A stretch of 34,419 bases of DNA from Paenibacillus sp. An7 (GTDB lineage Bacteria; Bacillota; Bacilli; Paenibacillales; Paenibacillaceae): NCBI RefSeq assembly GCF_009870785.1, contig NZ_WTWX01000007.1:1-34419 (forward strand). Reading direction: 5' to 3'. Position 1 is the first letter of the stretch; every line of letters begins with the position of its first letter. Of this stretch, positions 13,939-22,543 are shown piece after piece. A model generated the notes under the pieces. The model ran no database searches. It was not told where the DNA came from and worked only from the letters and a program-made list of their open reading frames with translations. A program made the translations under genes and the position numbers.

Positions 13939-15780
13939 ATGAGTAAAGTTATTGGTATTGACCTTGGAACCACAAACTCTTGCGTAGCAGTTATGGAAGG
14001 CGGCGAAGCTGTCGTTATCCCTAACCCAGAAGGCGGACGTACTACCCCTTCCGTAGTAGGTTTTAAAAAAGATGGTGAACGTGTTGTAGGTGAAACTGCA
14101 AAACGTCAAGCAATCACAAACCCTGATCGTACGATCAGCTCTATCAAACGTCATATGGGTACGAGCCATAAAGAAACAATTGATGGAAAAGATTACTCCG
14201 CTCAAGAAATTTCAGCAATGATCTTGCAAAAACTGAAATCTGATGCAGAAGCTTATCTTGGCCAACCGGTAACCCAAGCGGTTATCACGGTTCCAGCTTA
14301 CTTTAATGACGGTCAACGTCAAGCAACAAAAGATGCTGGTAAAATTGCAGGTCTTGAAGTTCTACGTATTGTCAACGAGCCAACAGCTGCAGCACTTGCT
14401 TACGGTCTTGAAAAATCCGAAGATCAAACTATCCTTGTATATGACCTTGGCGGCGGTACATTTGACGTATCTATCCTTGAACTTGGTGATGGATTCTTCG
14501 AAGTAAAAGCAACCAGCGGCGACAACAGCCTTGGCGGTGACGATTTTGACCAAGTCATCATTGATTACATGGTAAGTGAATTCAAAAAAGATCAAGGTAT
14601 TGATCTGAGCAAAGATAAAGCAGCTGTACAACGTCTGAAAGATGCTGCGGAAAAAGCGAAAAAAGAGTTGTCCGGCGTATTGACAACAACCATTTCCCTT
14701 CCGTTTATTACCGTAGCAGACGGCGTACCGCAACACTTGGAAATGAACTTGACTCGTGCGAAATTTGAAGAAATTTCTGCAAACTTGGTAGAGCGTACAC
14801 TCACCCCAACTCGTCAAGCTCTGAGTGATGCAGGTATGACAGCTAACGATATCGACAAAGTTGTACTTGTTGGTGGATCGACTCGTATCCCAGCAGTACA
14901 AGAAGCAATTAAGAGACTGACTGGTAAAGATCCTCATAAAGGGGTTAACCCAGACGAAGTTGTTGCTCTTGGTGCAGCAGTACAAGCAGGCGTACTCACT
15001 GGTGACGTAAAAGACGTAGTTCTTCTTGACGTAACTCCATTGTCCCTGGGTATTGAAACTGCAGGCGGTGTATTTACGAAGATGATCGAACGTAACACAA
15101 CGATCCCAACTAGTAAATCCCAAGTGTTCTCTACTTATGCGGATAACCAACCAAGCGTTGAAATCCACGTACTTCAAGGGGAACGCGAAATGGCAGCGGG
15201 TAACAAAACACTCGGACGCTTTATGCTTGGAGATATTCCTCCAGCACCACGCGGTGTACCTCAAATCGAAGTTACTTTTGACATCGATGCGAACGGTATT
15301 GTTAACGTATCTGCTACAGACAAAGGTACAAATAAAACACAAAAAATCACAATCACATCTTCCAGCGGTTTGACAGATGCAGAAGTTGAACAAATGATGA
15401 AAGACGCTGAACTTCATGCAGAAGAAGATAAAAAACGCAGAGAACTTGTTGAAGTGAAAAATACGGCTGACCAATTAATTTACTCTGTAGATAAAACAAT
15501 TAAAGACCTCGGTGAAAAAGCAGATGCAGGCGAAGTAGAAAAAGCAAATGCAGCGAAAGAAAAACTGCAAAAAACGCTTGAGTCCGACAACGTTGAAGAA
15601 ATCAAAGCTGCTACAGAGGAACTTACTGAAATCGTTCAGCAATTGTCTGTAAAACTGTATGAGCAAGCTCAGCAAGCAGCTGAAGCGCAAGGTGCAGGTG
15701 CAGACGCACAGCAAAATGCCGGCGGACGCGATAATGTCGTTGATGCTGACTATGAAGTTGTAGATGAAGATAAAAAATAA
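13939..15780 (+). CDS. dnaK: Molecular chaperone DnaK (Hsp70)
   Basis: DnaK binds exposed hydrophobic segments of client proteins under ATP control, working with DnaJ and GrpE. It is 613 residues, in the range of Gram-positive DnaK, which lack about 24 residues of the E. coli N domain. The nucleotide-binding domain begins [19 protein letters not shown] (phosphate 1), with [16 protein letters not shown] (phosphate 2) and [13 protein letters not shown] (adenosine). The substrate-binding domain starts near residue 370 with [18 protein letters not shown]. The C-terminal tail is Ala/Gln-rich and ends in [14 protein letters not shown], the usual acidic end. ATG 13939 has AAGGAGGA (13923-13930) eight bases upstream; an open frame before it (from 13888) is not conserved in character. 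Confidence 0.98.
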   Translation: MSKVIGIDLGTTNSCVAVMEGGEAVVIPNPEGGRTTPSVVGFKKDGERVVGETAKRQAITNPDRTISSIKRHMGTSHKETIDGKDYSAQEISAMILQKLKSDAEAYLGQPVTQAVITVPAYFNDGQRQATKDAGKIAGLEVLRIVNEPTAAALAYGLEKSEDQTILVYDLGGGTFDVSILELGDGFFEVKATSGDNSLGGDDFDQVIIDYMVSEFKKDQGIDLSKDKAAVQRLKDAAEKAKKELSGVLTTTISLPFITVADGVPQHLEMNLTRAKFEEISANLVERTLTPTRQALSDAGMTANDIDKVVLVGGSTRIPAVQEAIKRLTGKDPHKGVNPDEVVALGAAVQAGVLTGDVKDVVLLDVTPLSLGIETAGGVFTKMIERNTTIPTSKSQVFSTYADNQPSVEIHVLQGEREMAAGNKTLGRFMLGDIPPAPRGVPQIEVTFDIDANGIVNVSATDKGTNKTQKITITSSSGLTDAEVEQMMKDAELHAEEDKKRRELVEVKNTADQLIYSVDKTIKDLGEKADAGEVEKANAAKEKLQKTLESDNVEEIKAATEELTEIVQQLSVKLYEQAQQAAEAQGAGADAQQNAGGRDNVVDADYEVVDEDKK

Positions 15781-15815
15781 ATAATCGTTTGTAAAAACGA
15801 TCATAAGCCTTACAA

Positions 15816-15877
15816 GTGACAAGCATGGGAAGGTCAAAGCCGGAGTGATTTCGTGCTTTGATTCTTCCTTTTGTCAC
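15816..15877 (+). other. Long hairpin between dnaK and dnaJ
   Basis: GTGACAA (15816-15822) pairs with TTGTCAC (15871-15877); inside, GGAAG pairs with CTTCC and TCAAAGC with GCTTTGA around a 14-base loop. A smaller stem, ATCGTTT/AAACGAT (15784-15801), comes before it and a 12-base palindrome ACGTATATACGT (15876-15887) overlaps its end. The TTTT within the right arm could let the inner stem act as a partial terminator, lowering dnaJ relative to dnaK. Confidence 0.55.
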
Positions 15878-15929
15878 GTATATACGTTATGTTTATAGTT
15901 ATGTTTGTAAAAGGTATGGGGGTGGAAGA

Positions 15930-17054
15930 GTGGCTGATAAGCGTGACTACTATGAGGTACTAGGCGTTAGTAAAAACGCTGGTGAAGATGAAATTAAAAA
16001 AGCATACCGTAAGTTGGCTCGTCAATATCACCCGGATGTGAACAAGGCAGCCGATGCGGAAACGAAATTTAAGGAAGTAAAAGAAGCTTATGACGTTCTT
16101 AGTGACGGACAGAAGCGGGCAACATATGATCAATATGGTCATGTCGATCCGAACCAAGGAATGGGCGGCTTTGGCGGAGCTCAAGACTTTGGTGGATTCG
16201 GCGACATTTTCGATATGTTCTTTGGCGGCGGAGGCGGCGGACGTAGAGATCCAAACGCACCGCAGCGAGGTAATGATCTTCAGTACACGATGACTATTGA
16301 GTTCAAGGAAGCGGTATTCGGTAAAGAATCCGATATTACGATCCCGCGGACAGAGAGCTGCGATACATGTCATGGTTCCGGTGCAAAACCAGGAACGAAA
16401 CCAGAAACTTGTTCCGTATGTCATGGCAGCGGTCAAGAAGAGGTGGTTCAGAATACTCCATTCGGACGTATGGTGAATCGCCGTGCTTGCTCTAACTGTG
16501 GTGGTTCTGGGAAAATAATTAAGGAAAAATGTACGACTTGCCAAGGAAGCGGTAAAGTTCGGAAACAACGCAAGATTCACGTTAAAATTCCAGCAGGTGT
16601 GGATGACGGTGCTCAGCTGCGTATGAGCGGTGAAGGTGAAGGCGGATTACGCGGAGGTCCTGCGGGCGATCTATATATCGTAATTCGTGTGAAATCACAT
16701 GACTTCTTCGAAAGAGAAGGAAATGATATCTACTGTGAAATTCCACTGACATTTGCGCAAGCGGCACTTGGTGATGAGATTGAAATTCCAACCTTGCGAG
16801 AAAAAGTGAAACTGAAAATCCCGGCAGGTACGCAGACCGGAACTTATTTCCGTCTAAAAGGAAAAGGTGTTCCTCATCTACGCGGAAGCGGCCAGGGCGA
16901 TCAGCATGTAAAAGTTGTTGTTGTCACTCCAAGCAAACTAAGCGAAGAACAAAAAGATTTGCTTCGTGAGTTTGCTGCGCTAAACGGAGAACAAACGCAT
17001 GAGAATGAGCAATCTTTCTTTGATCGTGTAAAACGAGCGTTCCGTGGAGACTAA
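15930..17054 (+). CDS. dnaJ: Chaperone protein DnaJ (type I Hsp40)
   Basis: DnaJ delivers unfolded clients to DnaK and stimulates its ATPase. The protein is 374 residues and has all type I parts: J domain 1-70 with HPD (34-36), Gly/Phe-rich region (about 75-110, [25 protein letters not shown] in pieces), zinc domain with four repeats [24 protein letters not shown] and CTTCQGSG (about 143-211), and the C-terminal client-binding domains. I chose GTG 15930 ([13 protein letters not shown]) because GGGGGTGG lies just upstream; the frame is open earlier, but that part covers the hairpin spacer. It closes the CIRCE operon and has a strong terminator after it. Confidence 0.97.
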   Translation: MADKRDYYEVLGVSKNAGEDEIKKAYRKLARQYHPDVNKAADAETKFKEVKEAYDVLSDGQKRATYDQYGHVDPNQGMGGFGGAQDFGGFGDIFDMFFGGGGGGRRDPNAPQRGNDLQYTMTIEFKEAVFGKESDITIPRTESCDTCHGSGAKPGTKPETCSVCHGSGQEEVVQNTPFGRMVNRRACSNCGGSGKIIKEKCTTCQGSGKVRKQRKIHVKIPAGVDDGAQLRMSGEGEGGLRGGPAGDLYIVIRVKSHDFFEREGNDIYCEIPLTFAQAALGDEIEIPTLREKVKLKIPAGTQTGTYFRLKGKGVPHLRGSGQGDQHVKVVVVTPSKLSEEQKDLLREFAALNGEQTHENEQSFFDRVKRAFRGD

Positions 17055-17063
17055 TAGGCAGAC

Positions 17064-17101
17064 AAAAAGACTGTTCATCTTAAAAATGAGCAGTCTTTTT
17101 T
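17064..17101 (+). terminator. Intrinsic terminator of the dnaK operon
   Basis: AAAAAGACTG (17064-17073) with TCAT pairs with ATGA and CAGTCTTTTTT (17091-17101). It ends the hrcA-grpE-dnaK-dnaJ transcript ten bases after the dnaJ stop codon. Confidence 0.85.
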
Positions 17102-17193
17102 GCGTATAAAAAAACAGGTTATGCGGTAATCTAAACTTGAACTTTACATGATCTTTGGATTCCTTATGAGATGAAAAAAGGCGGTGTACTGAC

Positions 17194-17556
17194 GTGACAG
17201 AAAAAAATATTCTCGCTTACTTCAATACCCCTGAACAAGCTCAGAGTGTTGCTGCAAAGCTGCAAGGATTAAAAGTGGAACATATGTCAATCGACCGTTT
17301 CAGCAGATATGCCGGAGAGGGCAGTAATGAGCCAATTTTGACAAGTACCATGAGCAGCCTCGCTTCTGTAACCCAAGACGGCACCTTTACAAAAGATGCA
17401 GGAGTTCTTACTGCTGCCGACGTTACAGCGAGCGGAATGAGTGATGGAGGCGGAGGCGGTCCTACAGGAAAAGATATTCTGTTAACTGTGGTTGTTGATG
17501 AATCATCACATCACGAGGCACTTGCCATTATCGAGCAGTCGGGTGGATTTATTTAA
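17194..17556 (+). CDS. Uncharacterised protein, 120 residues
   Basis: I do not recognise the family with certainty. The protein starts TEKNILAYFNTPEQAQSVAAKLQGL, a beta-alpha unit like those in small stress proteins with a ferredoxin-like fold (YflT-like), and ends with DILLTVVVDESSHHEALAIIEQSGG, another beta-alpha unit. Between them is a Ser/Thr/Gly-rich part with five consecutive Gly (about residue 84-88). There is no signal peptide or membrane segment, so it is probably cytoplasmic. GTG 17194 has AAGGCGGTG (17178-17186) upstream. It lies after the dnaK operon terminator and 36 bases before the next small gene; no clear promoter is seen in 17102-17193. The ferredoxin-like reading is an inference from sequence pattern only. 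Confidence 0.75.
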   Translation: MTEKNILAYFNTPEQAQSVAAKLQGLKVEHMSIDRFSRYAGEGSNEPILTSTMSSLASVTQDGTFTKDAGVLTAADVTASGMSDGGGGGPTGKDILLTVVVDESSHHEALAIIEQSGGFI

Positions 17557-17592
17557 TACAAATATTAAATTCATTGTAAGGAGGAAGATCAA

Positions 17593-17790
17593 ATGTCGCA
17601 TAATAAACGGATTGATAAAGTGAAGACAAAAACTGAAAAAATAAAAGAATTACAATCCTCTAAGGTGGAAGATGTGGAATTCAGCAGTATAGAAGCGGAT
17701 CTTGAAGATATTGAAGCTTTGAACCGCAGTGCAGCGGCGGATCGTCGTCAGACTAAAGATTTACATGATTTCAGATTTGGACAGAAATAA
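17593..17790 (+). CDS. Small YfhD-like protein
   Basis: A 65-residue, highly charged, probably unstructured protein (MSHNKRIDKVKTKTEKIKEL). The C-terminal half, VEFSSIEADLEDIEALNRSAAADRR in pieces, recalls the YfhD family of Bacillus (DVEFS, then ELADADD-like, then AAxxR), but I cannot align it here. Function of YfhD is unknown. AAGGAGGA (about 17578-17585) precedes ATG 17593, and a strong terminator follows at 17803, so it is the last gene of a two-gene unit with the preceding gene. Confidence 0.75.
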   Translation: MSHNKRIDKVKTKTEKIKELQSSKVEDVEFSSIEADLEDIEALNRSAAADRRQTKDLHDFRFGQK

Positions 17791-17802
17791 GAAAGAAGCG
17801 CA

Positions 17803-17830
17803 AGCATCGGCTCAAGGCCGGTGCTTTTTT
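17803..17830 (+). terminator. Intrinsic terminator after the two small genes
   Basis: AGCATCGGC (17803-17811) pairs with GCCGGTGCT (17817-17825) with one T-G wobble, then T to 17830. Confidence 0.85.
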
Positions 17831-17892
17831 ATGTGCTGCTATAATCGGATAGGCACCTGGACATAACTGTGAACATGATGAACACAGAGTCT

Positions 17893-17922
17893 TTGTGCTC
17901 TTTGCAGGATATATAGTACAAT
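17893..17922 (+). promoter_or_regulatory. Possible sigma-A promoter of prmA
   Basis: TTGTGC (17893-17898), 18 bases, TACAAT (17917-17922). The prmA start is 37 bases later. The terminator before it makes a new promoter necessary here. Confidence 0.45.
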
Positions 17923-17958
17923 GGGAAAGATGAAGACAGGGGAGGAAATTATAAACTT

Positions 17959-18921
17959 ATGATCTGGAATGAAATAACAATACATACAACGGAAGAAGCC
18001 GTGGAGATGATCTCCAATTTTCTGCACGAAGCAGGTGCAGGCGGTGTATCCATTGAAGAATCAGGGACACTGAACAAAAAGAGATCAACGGAGTATGGAG
18101 AACTGTATGATCAACCGCTGAATGATATTCCTGAAGGTGAAGCTGTAATTAAAGGGTATTTTGCAGATACAGTGAATATGGCAGAAGTAACGAACGCCAT
18201 TCATCCTCGCATCGAAGAACTGAAGGAGTTTAATATTGATGCTGGAAAGGCAGATATCTCGGTACAGCAAGTAGATGAAGACAGCTGGGCAAATGCGTGG
18301 AAACAATATTTCAAACCGCTAAAAGTATCAGATCAACTGGTCATTAAGCCTACGTGGGAGGACTATGTTCCTGCAAGCCCTGCTGAAAAAATTATCGAGA
18401 TTGACCCGGGAATGGCTTTTGGAACAGGAGCACATCCAACGACTTCTTTATGTCTGCGTGCGCTTGAGCAATATCTCCAAGGCGGTGAGGAAATCATCGA
18501 CGTAGGTACGGGATCAGGAATTTTGGCGATTGGCGCGGTAAAACTGGGAGCAAAACATGTACTAGCGCTTGATCTTGATCCGGTTGCCGTGCAAAGTGCG
18601 GAAGAGAACAGTCGCCTGAACGGACTCGAACACGACATTACCGTCTATGAAAGTGACCTGCTGTCCATACTGGACAAACAGGATAATGCACTTGGAGTAA
18701 GTATGCCAGTTGATGTAGTTGTTGCTAATATTCTTGCTGAAGTGATTTTGCTCTTTATCGGAGATGTGTATCAGGGCTTGAAACCTGGCGGTTTATATAT
18801 CGCTTCCGGTATCTGGAAGAACAAAGAAGAAATTGTACAGAAAGCACTGAAAGAAGCCGGTTTCGACATCATTGATATCCACCGTGAAGATGATTGGCTC
18901 GCTTTTGTGTCGAGGAAATAA
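17959..18921 (+). CDS. prmA: Ribosomal protein L11 methyltransferase
   Basis: PrmA methylates lysines and the N terminus of ribosomal protein L11 with S-adenosylmethionine. The protein is 320 residues. An N-terminal substrate-recognition domain (about 1-100) leads to the Rossmann methyltransferase domain with IDVGTGSGILAIGAVKLGA (SAM motif I), LALDLDPVAV (motif II) and VVANILAEVI, which holds the NIL form of motif IV typical of PrmA. IEIDPGMAFGTGAHPTT before motif I is another family hallmark. ATG 17959 has GGGGAGGA upstream. The site-2 protease gene starts three bases after its stop codon. Confidence 0.95.
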   Translation: MIWNEITIHTTEEAVEMISNFLHEAGAGGVSIEESGTLNKKRSTEYGELYDQPLNDIPEGEAVIKGYFADTVNMAEVTNAIHPRIEELKEFNIDAGKADISVQQVDEDSWANAWKQYFKPLKVSDQLVIKPTWEDYVPASPAEKIIEIDPGMAFGTGAHPTTSLCLRALEQYLQGGEEIIDVGTGSGILAIGAVKLGAKHVLALDLDPVAVQSAEENSRLNGLEHDITVYESDLLSILDKQDNALGVSMPVDVVVANILAEVILLFIGDVYQGLKPGGLYIASGIWKNKEEIVQKALKEAGFDIIDIHREDDWLAFVSRK

Positions 18922-18924
18922 AAA

Positions 18925-19602
18925 ATGGACGTTCTTAATCAGTTTTTCTTCTATGACCTAGATCGTCTTCCTTTCTTTATTCTGACGATTATTATCGCAT
19001 TTACGGTCCATGAGTTTTCTCATGCGTACTTTGCTAATAAATTTGGGGATCCAACAGCAAGATTGCTCGGACGTATGACACTCAATCCAGCAGTTCATTT
19101 TGATCTTTTTGGACTGCTGCTGCTCGTCATTGCCGGATTTGGATGGGCACGTCCCATCCCGGTAAATCGGGATAACTTTGAGAAACGCCGTATGATGAGT
19201 GTGGTTGTCTCAGCGGCTGGACCTCTGAGTAACTTGCTTCTTGCTGTTCTCGGTACGATTACGTATGCACTTCTTGTTCAGTTTGGAGTTATGGAATCCA
19301 TCGAGAACCAAAGAATTGTTTTTGCCATCTCCACTTTTTTCTCTATTTTTAATGTAACGAACTTTTTCTTGTTTTTCTTTAACCTCATTCCTCTCCCTCC
19401 GCTTGACGGGTACCGAATTGTTGAGGAACTTGTGTCTCCTTCCGCGCGAATGAGTCTGCACAAATTGGAACAATGGTCTATGTTGATTTTCTTGATTCTT
19501 GTTATTACCCCGCTGAGCCGTTACACCATTACTCCTTTATATGAGTTGTCAATGAGTTGGTATGTGGGAATTGCACATATGATCATGACGATTTTTGCTT
19601 AA
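18925..19602 (+). CDS. Site-2 protease family (M50) integral membrane metalloprotease
   Basis: An intramembrane zinc protease by motif; substrate unknown. The protein is 225 residues with about five or six hydrophobic helices. The zinc site is HEFSH (H29, E30, H33) in the first or second helix, and the partner motif NLIPLPPLDG (N153 to G162, D161 as third ligand) follows about 120 residues later. No PDZ domain is present, so it is the short YwhC-like kind and not RseP/RasP, which cleaves anti-sigma factors. It starts three bases after prmA, with GAGGAA inside the end of prmA, so the two are probably cotranscribed. Its neighbours serve ribosome modification and give no hint of its substrate. 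Confidence 0.88.
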   Translation: MDVLNQFFFYDLDRLPFFILTIIIAFTVHEFSHAYFANKFGDPTARLLGRMTLNPAVHFDLFGLLLLVIAGFGWARPIPVNRDNFEKRRMMSVVVSAAGPLSNLLLAVLGTITYALLVQFGVMESIENQRIVFAISTFFSIFNVTNFFLFFFNLIPLPPLDGYRIVEELVSPSARMSLHKLEQWSMLIFLILVITPLSRYTITPLYELSMSWYVGIAHMIMTIFA

Positions 19603-19629
19603 TCGTAGAACAATCATAAAAAAGAGGGG

Positions 19630-19673
19630 TGGCAGGGATGATGGGTACACAGCCCAGGAAGTCTCTGCTGCCA
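19630..19673 (+). other. Long imperfect hairpin between the M50 protease gene and rsmE
   Basis: TGGCAG (19630-19635) pairs with CTGCCA (19668-19673); inside, TGGG (19642-19645) pairs with CCCA (19653-19656) around TACACAG. TCTTTT follows the right arm, so it could be a terminator with internal loops, or a leader element of rsmE. Nothing else stands out in the 190-base spacer apart from GTCAT/ATGAC at about 19723-19736. Confidence 0.45.
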
Positions 19674-19792
19674 GTCTTTTAAGGGTAGTCAGAAGGCCTG
19701 AAAAGTTGTAACATGTAATGTGGTCATTTTCATGACAAGCACTGTATTTTAATCTAAACCATTGATATGAAAAGACAGGTGATCATAGATCC

Positions 19793-20563
19793 ATGCAGCG
19801 TTATTTTATTGAACCAAATCAGCTGGAGGAACATCAAGCCATCATTACTGGCGACGATGCAAGACATATTACAAAGGTAATGCGCGGCAAGCCAGGGGAT
19901 AAGCTGATCGTAAGCAACGGAATTACAAAGGAAGCGCTGACTGAAATCTCGGAGATCGAAGCTTCACAAGTAACGGTGTCTATCCTAGAGTGGCTGCCTA
20001 TGGACCATGAACCTAAAGTTTCGGTAACCATTGCCCAAAGCTTGCCTAAAGGGGACAAGATGGAGCTTGTCATCCAGAAATGCACCGAGATTGGAGCCGC
20101 TGCGTTTATTCCTTTTGTCTCGGAGCGAACCATCGTACAGTATGATGCCAAGAAAGAAGGCAAACGTCTGGAGCGCTGGCGGAAAATTGCCAAAGAAGCA
20201 GCCGAGCAAAGCCATCGCAACAAAATTCCGGAGATTACAGAATCAAAGTCATGGAAAGAGCTTTTGGCTTCTTTTGAAGACTATGATCTCGTATGTTATT
20301 GTTATGAAAAAGAACAAGGATTGCAGCTGCGCGATGTGGTGAAGCCGTTCGCTGACAAACTAAAAGCAGATCCAAGTCTAGATCCGCGTGTTCTTGTAAT
20401 CGTGGGCCCAGAAGGCGGATTTACTACAGGTGAGTCTGAAGCAGCAGAAGCTGCTGGAGCGAAGTCAGTTGGATTAGGTAAACGAATTTTGCGTGCAGAA
20501 ACGGCTGGGATACTGGCTTTAACATGTATCTTATATGAAACTGAGGAAATGGGAGGAATGTAA
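19793..20563 (+). CDS. rsmE: 16S rRNA (uracil-1498-N3)-methyltransferase
   Basis: RsmE methylates N3 of U1498 in helix 44 of 16S rRNA. The protein is 256 residues: an N-terminal PUA-like domain (about 1-70, MQRYFIEPNQ, with DDARHITKVMRGKPGD) and a C-terminal SPOUT domain with the knotted SAM site, including VIGPEGGFTTGE-type residues (IVGPEGGFTTGE) and LGKRILRAETA. ATG 19793 has AGGTGAT upstream. Its last codons carry the ribosome binding site of mtaB, which starts three bases after the stop codon, so the two are translationally linked. Confidence 0.95.
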   Translation: MQRYFIEPNQLEEHQAIITGDDARHITKVMRGKPGDKLIVSNGITKEALTEISEIEASQVTVSILEWLPMDHEPKVSVTIAQSLPKGDKMELVIQKCTEIGAAAFIPFVSERTIVQYDAKKEGKRLERWRKIAKEAAEQSHRNKIPEITESKSWKELLASFEDYDLVCYCYEKEQGLQLRDVVKPFADKLKADPSLDPRVLVIVGPEGGFTTGESEAAEAAGAKSVGLGKRILRAETAGILALTCILYETEEMGGM

Positions 20564-20565
20564 TT

Positions 20566-21909
20566 ATGCCATCCGTGGCGTTTTACACCTTGGGTTGTAA
20601 AGTTAACTTCTATGATACTGAAGCCATTTGGCAACAATTTAAAGATGCAGGGTACGAGCAGGTAGATTTCGATTCTCAGACAGCCGATGTCTATCTGATT
20701 AACACGTGCACGGTTACGAACACAGGTGACAAAAAGAGTCGGCAGATTATTCGCCGCGCTGTTCGCCGTAATCCTGACGCTATTATTGCAGTAACAGGTT
20801 GCTATGCACAAACTTCATCAGCTGAGATTATGGATATTCCTGGAGTAGACCTTGTTGTAGGTAACCAGGACCGTGATAAAATCATCCCGTACGTCAACCA
20901 AATCAAGCAAACTCGTGAGCCGGTTAATGCAGTACGGAATATTATGAAAACACGTGTGTTTGAAGAAATGGACGTACCTGATTTTGCAGATCGTACCCGG
21001 GCATTTTTGAAAATTCAAGATGGGTGCAACAATTTCTGTACGTTCTGTATTATCCCATGGGCAAGAGGGTTATCTCGCAGCCGTGATTCGCAGAGTATTA
21101 TTACGCAGGCTCATCAGCTCGTAGAAGCCGGATACAAGGAAATTGTATTAACCGGTATTCATACAGGCGGTTATGGTGATGATTTGGACAATTATGACTT
21201 GTCGAGTCTTTTATGGGATTTAGACCGTGTAGATGGTCTAGAACGTATTCGGATTAGTTCCATTGAGGCTAGCCAAATCGACGATCGTATGCTCGATGTG
21301 CTAAACCGCTCTTCGAAAATGTGCCGCCACTTTCATATTCCGCTCCAAGCGGGGGATGATAACGTCCTGAAACGGATGCGCCGTAAGTATACGACAGAAC
21401 AGTTCTATAACAAAATGTTGCGTATTCGTGAAGCCATGCCGGAAGTAGGGATTACAACGGATGTAATTGTTGGTTTCCCGGGGGAAACAGATGAAATGTA
21501 CCGAAATGGATACGAACTCATGAAAGCCATCAATTTCTCTGAGATGCATGTGTTCCCTTATTCCAAACGTACAGGTACTCCGGCTGCGCGCATGGAAGAT
21601 CAAGTAGATGAAGAAGTGAAGAATGCACGCGTTCAGGAACTTTTACAATTATCTGACTCCATGAAGCTGGCTTATGCTCAGAAATTTGTGGGCGAGGTGC
21701 TGGAAGTTATCCCGGAAGGAAACGCTAAAGAAGGCAGAGTCAGCGGCAGACTGCATGGATATAGTGATAACTACATCCAAATGGAGTTTGACGGTTCTGA
21801 AGAACTTGTAGGTCAGCTGTGCCGTGTCAAAATGACGAAGGCTGGTGTGGACGCAAGCGAAGGACAACTCGTACGTGTGATGGAAAACCAAGCTGAGATT
21901 ATAATATAA
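20566..21909 (+). CDS. mtaB: tRNA N6-threonylcarbamoyladenosine(37) methylthiotransferase MtaB
   Basis: MtaB adds a methylthio group to t6A37 of tRNAs reading ANN codons. The protein is 447 residues with the three methylthiotransferase parts: an N-terminal UPF0004 domain with cluster ligands C11 (LGCKVNFYDTEA), C48 (NTCTVTN) and C79 (TGCYAQ); a radical SAM domain with CNNFCTFC (C154, C158, C161) followed by IIPWARG; and a C-terminal TRAM domain (about 375-440). CKVN at the first cysteine fits MtaB (YqeV) better than MiaB, which has CQMN. ATG 20566 uses GGGAGGA inside the end of rsmE. Confidence 0.94.
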   Translation: MPSVAFYTLGCKVNFYDTEAIWQQFKDAGYEQVDFDSQTADVYLINTCTVTNTGDKKSRQIIRRAVRRNPDAIIAVTGCYAQTSSAEIMDIPGVDLVVGNQDRDKIIPYVNQIKQTREPVNAVRNIMKTRVFEEMDVPDFADRTRAFLKIQDGCNNFCTFCIIPWARGLSRSRDSQSIITQAHQLVEAGYKEIVLTGIHTGGYGDDLDNYDLSSLLWDLDRVDGLERIRISSIEASQIDDRMLDVLNRSSKMCRHFHIPLQAGDDNVLKRMRRKYTTEQFYNKMLRIREAMPEVGITTDVIVGFPGETDEMYRNGYELMKAINFSEMHVFPYSKRTGTPAARMEDQVDEEVKNARVQELLQLSDSMKLAYAQKFVGEVLEVIPEGNAKEGRVSGRLHGYSDNYIQMEFDGSEELVGQLCRVKMTKAGVDASEGQLVRVMENQAEIII

Positions 21910-21918
21910 AAAAGATGG

Positions 21919-21978
21919 CAAGGATTTCACTGCTTAGGAAGAGGAACCACCTCGATCCCTAGGTTGCTGAAATCCTTG
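21919..21978 (+). other. Long hairpin between mtaB and the Nudix gene
   Basis: CAAGGATTTCA (21919-21929) pairs perfectly with TGAAATCCTTG (21968-21978). Inside a 3x4 internal loop, CTTAGG pairs with CCTAGG (one wobble) and then GAGG with CCTC around AACCA. Only TTTG follows, so it would be a poor terminator. It fills almost the whole spacer before the Nudix ribosome site. Confidence 0.6.
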
Positions 21979-22006
21979 TTTGTCCAAAGAGAGGAGAATC
22001 GACATT

Positions 22007-22441
22007 ATGGCAGCTAAAGAAATTTCAGCGGGTGGAGTCGTATACCGAAATACAGAAGAAGGTCTTGAAATTCAATTGATCGTAGACAGATATGCTAAAA
22101 TCTCACTGGCAAAAGGAAAAATGGAGCCAGGGGAAACGATTGAAGAAACGGCACTGCGTGAAATTCAGGAAGAAACAGGCATGATCGGCAAAATCATTGA
22201 ACCCGTAGATGTCATTAAATATACGTATGAACATGCTTCTCTTGGAACCGTGGATAAAGAAGTTCACTATTACCTCGTAGAAGCACTAAGTGGAGATTTG
22301 CAGCCACAGGTTGAAGAAATTAAAGGTGTCGCATGGTATAAACCGCTGGAAGCTTGGGAAAAGCAAAAGCAAAATGGCTACGATAACAACGATAAAATTT
22401 TGAAGCAGGCCCTTCAAAAGCTTGGTATTGAAGTAAAGTAG
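22007..22441 (+). CDS. Nudix hydrolase
   Basis: A pyrophosphohydrolase; substrate cannot be told from sequence, and Ap4A, dinucleotide and oxidised-NTP hydrolases share this size. The protein is 144 residues and carries an exact Nudix box, Gx5Ex7REUxEExGU: G37, E43, then REIQEETGM (51-59). The beginning KEISAGGVVYR is the common Nudix first strand. I chose ATG 22007 because GAGAGGAG lies just before; an open frame from 21980 overlaps the hairpin arm. It follows mtaB after a hairpin spacer. Confidence 0.9.
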   Translation: MAAKEISAGGVVYRNTEEGLEIQLIVDRYAKISLAKGKMEPGETIEETALREIQEETGMIGKIIEPVDVIKYTYEHASLGTVDKEVHYYLVEALSGDLQPQVEEIKGVAWYKPLEAWEKQKQNGYDNNDKILKQALQKLGIEVK

Positions 22442-22474
22442 CTGATAAAAGCAGGCGGTATATTTCGGGTACGA

Positions 22475-22515
22475 AATGTTTTCACCTGTAAGATGTTTTA
22501 TTGGAAAAATGTTTT
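22475..22515. repeat. Three more ATGTTTT repeats after the Nudix gene
   Basis: AATGTTTT at 22475, GATGTTTTA at 22492 and AATGTTTTC at 22508, spaced 16-17 bases, preceded by a small palindrome ATTTCGGGTACGAAAT (22462-22477). Both the 9-mer and the ATTTCGG...GAAATGTTT outline recall the grpE-dnaK spacer, so a shared element in decay is possible. The region is AT-rich and the match may be chance. No clear terminator was found for the Nudix gene. Confidence 0.3.
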
Positions 22516-22543
22516 CTGGGTGCAAAAGAAATGCCAGGTGTGT

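Noticed and set aside
14362..15474. 370-codon open frame antisense to dnaK
   Set aside because: It lies wholly within dnaK on the other strand, has no ribosome site, and its composition (many Cys, Phe, Tyr) is a typical shadow of strongly biased codon use.
18925..19602. M50 protease as the site-2 protease (RasP) of the anti-sigma factor in this window
   Set aside because: It lacks the PDZ domain and length of RasP/RseP and lies 16 kb away in a translation-related operon; the short YwhC-like type fits better.
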